Origin: Salinicola tamaricis
GTDB taxonomy: Bacteria > Pseudomonadota > Gammaproteobacteria > Pseudomonadales > Halomonadaceae
Reading direction: 5' to 3'
DNA: 64,000 bases
Assembly: GCF_003006155.1 (NCBI RefSeq)
Contig: NZ_CP023559.1
Coordinates: 744,001-808,000 of the forward strand
In this document: positions 28,847 through 41,884 of the stretch, one piece after another
Numbering within the stretch: the stretch's first letter is position 1
How the letters are laid out: every line of letters starts with the position of its first letter
Position numbers and translations under genes: made by a program
Notes under the pieces: generated by a model
What the model was told of the DNA's origin: nothing
The model's database searches: none
Seen by the model: only the letters and a program-made list of their open reading frames with translations

Positions 28847-30629
28847 TCAGTGGTCGACCGCCGTACCGGCGCCGCGGGGCACACGGATCTCCTCGACGAT
28901 CTGCTGGATCTCCGCCGGCGGCGGCGCGGTGAAGCGGCACACCACCAGCGAGACCACGAAGTTGAAGATCATGCCCAGGGTGCCGATCCCCTCCGGCGAG
29001 ACGCCGAACCACCAGTGCTCGGGGGTGTTCATTTCCGGCGCCACGAACTTGAAGTAGACGATGTAGCTGAAGGTGAAGATCAGCCCCACCAGCATCCCGG
29101 CGATCGCCCCCTCCTTGTTCATGCGCTTGTAGAAGATGCCCATCAGGATCACCGGGAAGAAGCTCGACGCCGCCAGCCCGAAGGCGAACGCCACCACCTG
29201 GGCCACGAATCCCGGCGGGTTGATGCCGAAATAGCCAGCGATCACGATCGCCACCGCCGCGGCGAGGCGCGCGGCCAGCAGCTCACCCTTCTCGGAGATG
29301 TCCGGCTTGAGCTGCTTCTTGAGCAGGTCGTGGGAGATCGCCGACGAGATCACCAGCAGCAGCCCGGCCGCGGTCGACAACGCCGCCGCCACGCCCCCGG
29401 CAGCGACCAAGGCCACCACCCAAGCGGGTAGATTGCCGATCTCGGGGTTGGCCAGCACGATGATGTCGCGGTCGATATAGACCTCACCGGGATTGTCGGT
29501 GGGGGCGTTTCAACAGCCGTTCGCCGTGGCTGCCACGCTCGCCGGTATAGACCGGGGCGCCCTGGAACGGATCCCCGGCGGACATCTGTACCTCGCCGTC
29601 GGCGTTCTTGTCGGTCCACGCGATCAGCCCCGAGTTCTCCCAGTTGCGGAACCACTGGGGCAGCGATTCGTAGGCGGTGTTGTCGACCGTCTCGATCAGG
29701 TTGACCCGGGCGAAGGCCCCCACCGCCGGCGCGCTGGTGTAGAGGATGGCGATGAAGAACAGCGCCCAGCCGGCGCTGACCCGGGCATCGCGCACCCGCG
29801 GCACGGTGAAGAAGCGTACGATCACGTGGGGCAAGCCGGCGGTGCCGCACATCAGCGCCGCGGTAATGAAGAAGACGTCGATGGTCGACTTGGTGCCAGA
29901 GGTGTAGGCGCTGAAGCCGAGCTCGGTCACCAACTGGTCGAGCCGCGTGAGTAGATAGACCCCGGTGTCGTTGCCGGCGGCGTCGAGCAGCGTGGCACCG
30001 AAACCGGTCTGCGGCAGGATATGCCCGGTCATCATGATCGACAGGAAGATCGCCGGCACGGTGAAGGCGAAGATCAGCACGCAGTACTGCGCCACCTGGG
30101 TGTAGGTGATGCCCTTCATGCCGCCGAGCACGGCGTAGAAGAACACGATCACCATGCCGATCGCCACGCCGATGTCGACGTCGACCTCGAGGAAACGGGC
30201 AAAGACGATCCCGGTGCCGCGCATCTGCCCCGCCACGTAGGTGAAGGAGACGAAGATGACACAGATCACCGCCACCGTGCGCGCCACGTTGGAGTAGTAG
30301 CGGTCACCGATGAAGTCCGGCACCGTGAACTTGCCGAACTTGCGCAGATAAGGCGCCAGGAGCATCGCCAGCAGCACGTAGCCGCCGGTCCAGCCCATCA
30401 GGTAGACCGAGGCGTCATAGCCCGAGTAGGCGATGATCCCCGCCATCGAGATGAACGACGCCGCCGACATCCAGTCGGCCGCGGTGGCCGCGCCGTTGGC
30501 GATCGGCGAGACGCCACCGCCGGCGACGTAGAACTCCTTGGTGGAGCCCACCCGCGAGGCGATCGCGATCGCGATGTAGAGGACGAAGGAGCCCCCCACG
30601 AAGAGATAAGTCAGTAATTGAATATCCAT
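28847..30629 (-). CDS. Sodium:solute symporter, VC_2705 (ActP-like) subfamily (frameshifted)
   Basis: This SSS-family symporter of about 590 residues is in two frames meeting near 29470-29515. The N-terminal part has EFYVAGGGVSPIANGAATAADW and VPDFIGDRYYSN; the C-terminal part has AALSTAAGLLLVISSAISHDL and AFAFGLAASSFFPVILMGIF. This subfamily occurs with a DUF4212 partner, present directly upstream. Related ActP proteins carry acetate and other monocarboxylates; that substrate is an inference, strengthened by the divergent CrbS/MxtR-type kinase. Confidence 0.9.
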
Positions 30630-30677
30630 CAGGCCTGTCCTGTGTGTTGGTTATTGTCGGTTGCGATAGATGTCCAG

Positions 30678-30935
30678 TTACTGCTCTTCGACGTCGTACT
30701 CCCGGTCGAGCCGATTCATCGCCCAGGCGTAGACCACGATCAGCACCAGAAAGGCGTAGATCGCGCCCTGCTGGGCGAACCAGAAGCCGAGCTTGAAGCC
30801 GAAGACATGGATGGCATTGAGCGGCTCGACCAGCAGCACGCCGAAGCCATAGGAGACGATGAACCAGATCACCAACAGCGTCGCGATCAAGCGTATGTTG
30901 GCCTTCCAGTAGTCCTGCCGGCTCTTTCCCTTCAT
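30678..30935 (-). CDS. DUF4212 small membrane subunit of the symporter
   Basis: An 85-residue protein with the DUF4212 pattern: YWKANIRLIATLLVIWFIVSYG (first membrane helix), the middle FGFKLGFWFAQQGAIYAF and a second helix ending in YAWAMNRLDREY. GAGGGGA precedes the ATG. It is 48 bp upstream of the SSS gene and is thought to be its accessory subunit. Confidence 0.92.
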   Translation of the reverse strand: MKGKSRQDYWKANIRLIATLLVIWFIVSYGFGVLLVEPLNAIHVFGFKLGFWFAQQGAIYAFLVLIVVYAWAMNRLDREYDVEEQ

Positions 30936-31377
30936 GAGATTCCCCTCTCGCTGCTCGAAAGCGCCCCCCGCCTACCGGGCGCACACGGGTGCGTTCTGCC
31001 CGCCCCTGGGCCAACCCTCGGGCGCACTGCTTAGCGCTCGAAAATCAACGGCTTGTCGGGTCCGGCGACACGAGTGCAGCCTATGTCAGAGGAGGCTTGC
31101 GGGGGCAGGCTGACTTTAGTCGAGGGGTCGCGAGCGGCTCGGGACATTAACGTTTTCTTTATGAATAACAGGCAAGTAGCGCATTCGTTCAGACATTGAA
31201 CCTTGGTCTATCAGGCCAAAGCATGAGTACCCGAGGCGCAGCCGTCGCTCACCTCTGTCACACTAGGCGCCCTGCAGCGCTACGCTGGCTAGACGCGCCG
31301 CGGCAGGCGATCATGGCGGGGGCGACTCAAAAAGAATCACACGGGCGCGGAGGCGCTCAGCGCAAGCGGGGAAACAC
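30936..31377. promoter_or_regulatory. 442-bp divergent control region between symporter pair and sensor kinase
   Basis: No gene is seen. It contains an AT-rich patch at about 31146-31180 (TAACGTTTTCTTTATGAATA) suitable for promoters in either direction. Co-regulation of the two divergent units is plausible but no operator could be recognised. Confidence 0.4.
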
Positions 31378-35337
<3,960 letters not shown>

Positions 35338-35488
35338 GCCAACGGCACGCTGAAACGACGACGCGCCGCAGATGGCGGCGCGTCGAGGAAAATCGGCAGG
35401 CTGTGGGTGAAAGCGTGGTCGGGATGCCGGCCCGCCTTGCTCCGGGCCAAGAGCCCGAGGCGCAGCGAGCCAGCGGCGTGGCTTAGAG

Positions 35489-35621
35489 CGCCTTTCACAA
35501 CCGCTAGACGACGTGGGCTTGTCCGGGGGCAGCGCCTCGCGAGGGCGCTGTGACCCCCTCCTGGGCGCTACCTTTGCCATCCCTGGCAAAGGACCCTCGC
35601 TTTGCCCTGCCCCCGGCGCCC
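35489..35621 (-). repeat. Dispersed intergenic repeat, family A, copy 2
   Basis: The reverse complement aligns with 15517-15650 over its whole length, with scattered substitutions and small indels. The hairpin arms (CTTTGCC, GGCAAAG) are kept though the loop differs (AGGGAT against ATGGAT). Like copy 1 it lies between convergent genes (the kinase and fadL). Confidence 0.85.
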
Positions 35622-35648
35622 ACTGCTAGAGGGTTTGGAAATGGGCTC

Positions 35649-36941
35649 TTAGAAGCGGTAGGTTGCCTGCACCCCGAAGAGGTTGAGCGAGTTGTCGTAC
35701 TCGGCCTGGTAGGAGGTGCCATTGGCTTTCTGCTGGTCGACGTCGGCGCGATCTTCCCAGATGTAGCTGTAGGCCGCATCGATGGTCAGGTCGGGGATCG
35801 GGTCCAGCCGGCGCCGATCGAGACCAGGTTACGGTTCGCCGTGGGCACGCGCGGGCTGCGGTGGGCATCTTTGACCGGCGACTGGTCATAGGCGATACCG
35901 CCGCGCAGGGTCCAGGCCGGATTGACCTTGTAGGAGAGACCGGCGGCGTACTGCCAGGTGTCGCGGTAGTCCTGCTGCTCGTCGATCGGCAGCCCCAAGC
36001 CATTGTCGACCACCAGCTGGTCAAAGCGGCTCCAGCGGTATAGGTCGCCCCGGCCATCACCGTCCAGCGGTCGTCGAGCTGGTGGGTGACCGAGAAGTCG
36101 ATGGTCCTCGGGCAGGGTGATATCGAGCGAACCGTCGCCGCTGGCATTGAGGAAGATCGGACCCGATCCACCGACCCCACCGAAGACGTTGGAGGCATCG
36201 ACATCACCGGAAAGATGGTAGTCGACCTTGGAGCGGTAGGTGAGGCCCAGGGTGGTGGACTCCACCGGGCGGTAGATCAAGCCGATGTTGTAGCCCCAGG
36301 CGTCATCGTCGCCCTTGACGTTGACAGTGCCGTCAGCGAAGCATTCCGGTTGAGCGGATTGGGGGTCTTGCTCTCCAGCTCGCCCTTGATGTGGTTGTAG
36401 GTCACGCCGAAACCGATGGCGAACTTGTCGTTGAAGCGGTACGACAGCGTGGGCTGGGCGGTGATGACCTCCAAGTCGCTGTAGTTGCCGAGTAGCGCCC
36501 CTTGAAGTCGTCGCCGTAGTCGGTGACCAGCCCGAACGGCGCATAGACGCCGAGACCGAAGCTCCAGCGGGTCGTTGATCGGCTGCACGTAGTAGCCGAA
36601 CGGTACCGCCTTGTGCGGAATCATGTCGCCGTCGGTGCTACCTTGGGTGCCCACCACGCCAGCGAGTGTCGGCTGGGTGCCGCTGTCGTTGCTGATGTCC
36701 GAACTGGCGTCGATGTAGTGGGTACCCGCAGTGACCTGGGCACGGTCGAGGAACGACATGCCCGCCGGGTTGCCGAAGACGATGGAGCGTCCTGAACGTT
36801 GGAGGAGCGCCCGGCCCAGGAGGTGCCCTGGCCACTGACACTCTGCTCCTGGAGTTGAAAGGCCCCGGCCATGGCCTGGCTGGAGGCGGCGGCGCTCACC
36901 AGCGCGATGGCCAGCGACAAGCGGTTGTAGCGAAAAGACAT
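35649..36941 (-). CDS. fadL: FadL-family outer-membrane transporter (multiple frameshifts)
   Basis: About 430 residues. The start SFRYNRLSLAIALVSAAASSQAMA is a signal peptide, followed by GAFQLQEQSVSGQGTSWAGR, the FadL N-terminal hatch motif. Later pieces in shifting frames give NPAGMSFLDRAQVTAGTHYI, LSYRFNDKFAIGFGVTYNHIKGELE, TTLGLTYRSKVDYHLSGD and NPAWTLRGGIAYDQSP; the chain ends in an aromatic strand, as expected of a barrel. At least six frame changes lie between about 36793 and 35800. It imports long-chain fatty acids or other hydrophobic compounds across the outer membrane. Confidence 0.9.
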
Positions 36942-37212
36942 GGTTTGTTCCCCTCTCCCAGTGGTCGCCCTTGCGCTTGCGCGTCTGGCGATCGTCGCCG
37001 AAGGCGCGGACTCCGCATCCCTTCAGCACTATTTTTCCCATCCCTTTGTCACTCAGCGCTGCATCAGCGTCAATGCGCAAACGGTCGTTTTAATCGCATT
37101 TTTGACTTCTCTTTAGTCGTAATACGAATCGCTATGTCGCTTTCGCCCTCCTTGGCCCCGGCGGCGCCCTCCCCACCTTGTCGGCACCGATCAGGAGTGA
37201 TAGAGGCTCGCC

Positions 37213-37244
37213 TTGACCCATGTGTAAGACCTAGGTTTTACACT
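37213..37244 (+). promoter_or_regulatory. MerR-type metal-responsive promoter/operator
   Basis: TTGACC (37213-37218) and TACACT (37239-37244) are separated by 20 bp, longer than the sigma-70 optimum. A 22-bp near-perfect palindrome (GTGTAAGACCT and AGGTTTTACAC, 37222-37243) fills the spacer. This is the classic architecture of promoters that MerR-family activators untwist on metal binding. It drives merR itself and the ATPase behind it. Confidence 0.88.
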
Positions 37245-37273
37245 GACCTCAACAAGCGCGGAGGAGCTTCACG

Positions 37274-37717
37274 ATGAAAGTCACTGAACTGGCGCGAAGC
37301 GCCGGGGTCACCGCCGAGACCGTGCGTCACTACACCCGCCAGGGCCTGCTGACGCCGCAACGTGATCCGGACAACGGCTATCAGCTCTACGACCAGCGCG
37401 ACCTGAGCCGGCTGCACTTCATCCAGCGTGCGCGCACCCTGGGCTTCAGCCTCAAGGAGATCGCCGAGATTCTCGACCAGGCCGACCAGGGCGATTCACC
37501 GTGCCCGCTGGTACGCGACCTGCTCGCCGCACGACTGCCACGTATCCATGCCCAGATCCGCGAGCTGCAGGCGCTGGCCGAACGCATGGAGCACGCCCTG
37601 GAGGATTGGTCGCAGATGCCCGATGGTGCGCCCGACGGGCACAGCATCTGTCGTCTGATCGAACACACGTCCGACGGCGCCCACGGCTGCCACGCCGCGC
37701 CAGGGAGGTCCGCGTGA
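37274..37717 (+). CDS. MerR-family heavy-metal regulator (ZntR/CadR/CueR group)
   Basis: An intact 147-residue protein: winged helix-turn-helix at residues 1-70 (VTELARSAGVTAETVRHYTR), dimerisation helix about 80-115 and a metal-binding end. Cys77 (SPCPLV) occupies the position used by ZntR-type sensors of divalent ions, where CueR-type copper sensors have Ser. The C-terminal loop has Cys126, His131, His138, Cys139 region residues (SICRLIEH; AHGCH). It is autoregulated through the operator at 37213-37244, and its stop overlaps the start of the ATPase gene. Confidence 0.88.
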   Translation: MKVTELARSAGVTAETVRHYTRQGLLTPQRDPDNGYQLYDQRDLSRLHFIQRARTLGFSLKEIAEILDQADQGDSPCPLVRDLLAARLPRIHAQIRELQALAERMEHALEDWSQMPDGAPDGHSICRLIEHTSDGAHGCHAAPGRSA

Positions 37718-40288
37718 ACCACTATCGCTATCGCGTCGACGCCATGCACTGCCAGGGCTGCGTCAAGCGCATCCGCGCGGCGGTCGCTGTCGCCGACGCC
37801 GAGGCCACCCTCGAGGCCGCCCCCGCGCAGCGCGAGCTGGCGGTCACCACCGAGCTAGACGAGGCGAGCCTGCGTCGACTGCTCGACCATGCCGGCTATC
37901 CCGCCACGCCCCTTGACGAGGCCAACGCCGAAACACCGCCAGCGCCGGCGCCGGCGCAGCAGGCGGCAGCGACCACGGACGCCCAGTCCACGGATGCTCA
38001 GTCCACGGACAGACAGACTGCCCAGGCCGGCGCCCAGGACTCGGCCAGCGCGCGCGCCGATAACCCCGCCCTGCGGCGGCTGGCGATCGGCGGCATGACC
38101 TGCGCGCCGGCTGCGTCAATGCGGTGCAGAAGGCGCTCGCGGCCACCCCGGGGGTGACCCGCGCCCAGGTCAACTTCGCCAGTGAGACCGCGCAGGTCGG
38201 CGGCAGCGCCGATCTCGAAGCGCTGATCATGCGGTACGCGGCGCCGGCTACACGGCGACGCCGATCGCCGATCTGCGCCAGGCCAGCGCCCAGCGCCAGC
38301 GCGACAACCGCCGCCAGTGGCGCCGCCATCTGCGCGACGCCTGCCTAGCCTCGCTCTGGGCATACCGATGATGCTGGCGATGTTCATCCACCAGCCGCGC
38401 CTCGAGGGTGGCGAGCGCTGGGTCTGGCTGGCCCTGGGGCTAGCCACGCTGGGCGTGCTCGCCACTGCCGGGCGACGCTTCTTCGACGGCGCCTGGAAGG
38501 CGTTTCGCCACCACCAGGCCAACATGGATACGCTGATCGCCCTCGGCACCCGCCGCAGCCTGGCTCTACTCGATGACGGTGGTGCTGCTTCCCGGCCTGA
38601 TCCCGCCGGCCTCGCGCCATCTCTACTTCGAGGCCTCGCTGATGATCGTGGGGCTGATCGGTATCGCCAGGCGCTGGAGCTGCGCGCCAAGGGACGCAGC
38701 AGCCAGGCGCTGTCGCGTCTGCTCGATCTGCAGAGCCGTACCGCGCGGGTGATTCGCCAGGATCAGGAGCGCGAAGTCGCGATCGAGAGCGTGCAGGTGG
38801 GCGAACGCATCCGGGTGCGTCCCGGCGAGCGTCTGCCGGTGGATGGCGAGGTCGAGAGCGGCGAGAGCCATATCGACGAATCGATGCTGACCGGTGAACC
38901 CGAGGCGGTACGCAAGGGCGCCGGCGACAGCGTCAGCGCCGGGACGGTCAATGGCCGCGGCAGCTTGGTCTATCGCGCCACCCAGGTGGGTGACGAAACC
39001 CGCCTCGGACGCATCGTCGATCAGGTCGCCCAGGCGCAGGAGTCGCGCCCGCCGATCGGCGCCCTGGCCGACCGTGTCGCCGGTATCTTCGTGCCCAGCG
39101 TGATGATCATCGCGGTGCTCACTGCGCTCGCCTGGCTCAATTTTGGGCCCGCGCCCCAGCTGGTGCACATGCTGGTGGCCGCGACCACGGTATGATCATC
39201 GCCTGCCCCTGCGCGCTGGGCCTGGCGACCCCGATCTCGACCATGCTCGGTATCAGCAAGGCCGCCGAGCACGGCGTACTGATCCGCGACGGCGAGGCAC
39301 TGCAGCCGCCAGCCGCCTGAGCACCCTGGTAGTCGACAAGACCGGTACCCTCACCAGGCCGCCCGAAGGTGACCGCCAGCCACTACTGGCAGACGCAGGC
39401 GCGCGCCCAAGCGGCCGTAGTCGCACTCGAACGCGGTTCGGAGCATCCGCTGGCAAGCGCCCTGCTGGCGCACCTGGACGACGCGCCCGAGCCCCCGGCG
39501 GTCGACGCCTTCGACAGTGTCACCGGGCGTGGCCTGGTCGCCACCCTGGCGGATGGCACCCGGGCGCTGCTCGGCAACGCCGCGCTGATGCACGACCACG
39601 CCATTGATATCCAGGCTGCGGCGGAGACCGCCGAGTCCTGGCAACAGCAAGCCGCGAGCGTGGTCTATCTGGCCCTGGACGGCCAGCTGGCGGCGCTCTT
39701 CGGGTGCGCGACGCCCTGCGTGAAGATAGCCGCGCCGCGGTGGCCCGACTGCGCCGGGCGGGGCTGAAGTTGTGATGCTGAGCGGCGACAACTCCGCCGC
39801 CGCCGCCGCCATCGCGCATGAGGCGGGGATCGACGAGGTCCACGCCGAGGCTGCTGCCGGGTGACAAGCAGGCCGCGGTGGCGACGCTACAGCAGCGCGC
39901 GAACGCGTGGGCATGGTCGGCGACGGCATCAACGACGCCCCGGCGCTGGCCCAGGCGGATGTCGGCTTCGCCATCGGCCAGGCACCGACGTCGCCATCGA
40001 GCGCCGGCATCACACTCATGCGCGACTCGCTGCACGGGTGGCCGATGCCATCGCCATCAGTCGCGCCACGCTGTCCAATAAACAGAATCTGTGGGGGGCA
40101 TTCGGCTACAACGCCCTCGGCATTCCCATCGCCGCCGGCGTGCTCTATCCGTTCACCGGGATGCTGCTGTCGCCGATGCTCGCGGCGCTGGCGATGTCGG
40201 CTCCTCGGTCACGGTGGTCGCCAACGCCAGCCGCCTGCGCCGCTTCGCCCCGGGCGGTGGCACGCCTCCGATCCAGGAGCGACACTGA
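37714..40288 (+). CDS. copA: P1B-type heavy-metal ATPase, copper-type signature (many frameshifts)
   Basis: About 850 residues starting with GTG in a GTGA overlap with merR. Two HMA domains (MHCQGC near residue 12; a GGMTC-A-GC type site near 38095 broken by a shift), linker, actuator ([11 protein letters not shown]), CPC channel motif ([13 protein letters not shown]), DKTGTLT, GSEHPLA (nucleotide-binding His-Pro) and [14 protein letters not shown]. The last helices carry YNALGIP and an M-x-x-SS-type end, the signature of copper/silver exporters. At least ten frame changes between 38095 and 40205, e.g. near 39190, 39310, 39360, 39710 and 39860. The protein is otherwise complete, so these look like sequence errors. 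Confidence 0.9.
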
Positions 40289-40393
40289 TGCTGATACTGC
40301 TAATACGCTGGGCCTGGCGCTCATCGTCTTTATCGTGTGGTGGTTCTGGCTCAAGGCTGAGCGCCAGCGCCCCGTCGACCCACAGGAGACCCC
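40288..40393 (+). CDS. Tiny membrane peptide coupled to the ATPase gene (unresolved)
   Basis: The ATPase stop TGA overlaps an ATG by one base (TGATG). From this ATG the first six codons (MLILLI) and, after a one-base shift, [22 protein letters not shown] give one membrane helix with a basic end. Similar small tail-anchored peptides follow copper ATPases in some proteobacteria. No clean stop is seen before the next gene, so limits are uncertain. Confidence 0.35.
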
Positions 40394-40843
40394 ATGTCCT
40401 CTGCACCCGACACCTCCAGCAACGGCGCACCGCCGCTCGACGGGATCGTCGAGAGCGTGCTCTACACCGCCGACAAAGCCCGCGCCCGGGCGTTCTTCGA
40501 GCGCGTCCTGGGCCTGGAGCCGCATCTCGCCGACGAACGCTTTCTCGCCTACCCGGTGGGCGCTAGCATGCTGCTGGTGTTCCAGCGCGGCGAGACCGAC
40601 ACCACGGTGACGCTGCCCGACGGCATGGGCACCATCCCACCCCACGACGGCGCCGGCCGCCAGCACGTGGCGCTGGCGATCGGCGCCGAGCAGCTGCCCG
40701 CCTGGGAGGCGCATCTCGACGCCGAAGGCGTGATCATCGAGGGGCGCACCCGCTGGCCACGGGGCAGCGAGAGCCTCTACTTTCGCGACCCGGACGGGCA
40801 TCTGATCGAGCTGGTGACACCGGGGCTGTGGCCCTGCTACTAA
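40394..40843 (+). CDS. VOC (glyoxalase/dioxygenase-fold) family protein
   Basis: An intact 149-residue protein with the vicinal-oxygen-chelate fold: [23 protein letters not shown] (first half) and [23 protein letters not shown] with [20 protein letters not shown] (second half; the Glu is a usual metal ligand). CAGGAGACCCC precedes the ATG. Its substrate is unknown. It is the last gene of the metal operon; its TAA is part of the target duplication of the MITE that follows. Confidence 0.88.
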   Translation: MSSAPDTSSNGAPPLDGIVESVLYTADKARARAFFERVLGLEPHLADERFLAYPVGASMLLVFQRGETDTTVTLPDGMGTIPPHDGAGRQHVALAIGAEQLPAWEAHLDAEGVIIEGRTRWPRGSESLYFRDPDGHLIELVTPGLWPCY

Positions 40844-41068
40844 GGAACCACTGCATAAATGCCTGCACGGACTCGGCGTCCCCAGCGCATGACTACGTTG
40901 CGCGGTACTCGAAGACTCGCCTAACCCCATGTTATGTCTTGCGTGACGCGTTGCCTTCGGCAACTTGCCCTGACGGGCCGCCCTACGGGCGTTCTCTACG
41001 CGTTGCTTCGAGTCTGCGTTCCGTGCGCCTTGCCCTTCATCTCGTTCGGCGATTTATTCAGCGCTTCC
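40844..41068 (+). mobile_element. MITE-like element, family B, copy 1 (225 bp)
   Basis: Ends GGAACCACTGCATAAAT and, inverted, GGAAGCGCTGAATAAAT match at 14 of 17 positions. The element is flanked by the direct repeat CTAA (40840-40843 and 41069-41072), a YTAR-type duplication as made by IS5-group transposases. The interior has hairpins (TTGCC-TTC-GGCAA) and no gene. Copies recur at 47356 and, inverted, 59080. Confidence 0.85.
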
Positions 41069-41082
41069 CTAACGCGTACCGC

Positions 41083-41697
41083 TCAGCTTCGGCTGACGCC
41101 GGTATAGCGCCCCGGGCGGTGGTTGAGGGTGAGAATGCCGCTGAGCACCGCCGCTCCCAGGATCGAGTAGAGCACGTTGCTTACCGGTAGCACGGCGAAC
41201 GCGGCCAGCATCACCAGGCCGTCGAGCGCCAGCTGCACCTTGCCCGCGCTCCAGCCATGGCGATCATGCAGGTGCAGGGCGAGGATATTGAAGCCGCCCA
41301 GGCTGCCGCGGTGACGAAACAGCGAGAGTACCCCCAGACCGATCAGCGCCCCGCCCATCAGCGCCGCGAACAGTGGCGTCACCTTTCCGATCTCGATCCA
41401 GTCGGCAATATGCCAGCTGAGCCAGGAGAGCAGCGCAATGGCAGCGAAGGTCTTGAGCGTGAACTGGTGCCCGATCCGTTGCCAGGCGAGCCAGTAGAAC
41501 GGCAGGTTGACCACGAAGAACACCGGTCCGAAGGGCCAGCCGGTGGCGTAGCTGATCAGCAGCGAGATACCCGCCGTACTGCCGATCAGAATCTCGGCGT
41601 GCTGATAGAGCACCACGCCGAGCGCGGCGCAGGCTGACCCGAGCAGAATGGCGAGCACGTCTTCGTGCGTGCGGTGACGGATCTGGGGGCTGTCCAT
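41083..41697 (-). CDS. YitT-family (DUF161) membrane protein
   Basis: This intact 204-residue protein has five to six predicted helices. It contains the family pattern GSTAGISLLISYATGWPFGPVFFVVNLPFY, where the Gly/Ser and Asn-Leu-Pro motifs are typical of the YitT N-terminal repeat, and RGSLGGFNILALHL in the second repeat. Function unknown; some relatives are linked to queuosine-precursor or osmotic traits without proof. Its stop codon lies 15 bp from the end of the MITE copy. Confidence 0.85.
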   Translation of the reverse strand: MDSPQIRHRTHEDVLAILLGSACAALGVVLYQHAEILIGSTAGISLLISYATGWPFGPVFFVVNLPFYWLAWQRIGHQFTLKTFAAIALLSWLSWHIADWIEIGKVTPLFAALMGGALIGLGVLSLFRHRGSLGGFNILALHLHDRHGWSAGKVQLALDGLVMLAAFAVLPVSNVLYSILGAAVLSGILTLNHRPGRYTGVSRS

Positions 41698-41884
41698 CGA
41701 AGTTCCCTTGGCATGGTATGGCCATCGCCGTGGCGCGGTGACGCCGCCGGCCTGGCGGAAAGCGCAGCGCTTGTGGCGCCGCTGCGTCTCTCGCGGTGCG
41801 CGAGGCGGCCAATGATAGCGTCAATTCAGCCAAGGGGGTGGATAGCGTAGTGGCGGGAGACTCGGGCCTGCACCCGCGCGGATA

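Noticed and set aside
37714..40288. copA (and fadL, vdh and the sensor kinase) as decayed pseudogenes
   Set aside because: All catalytic motifs survive in order and conserved sequence resumes after each shift; essential genes show the same type of breaks, so sequence error is the simpler explanation.
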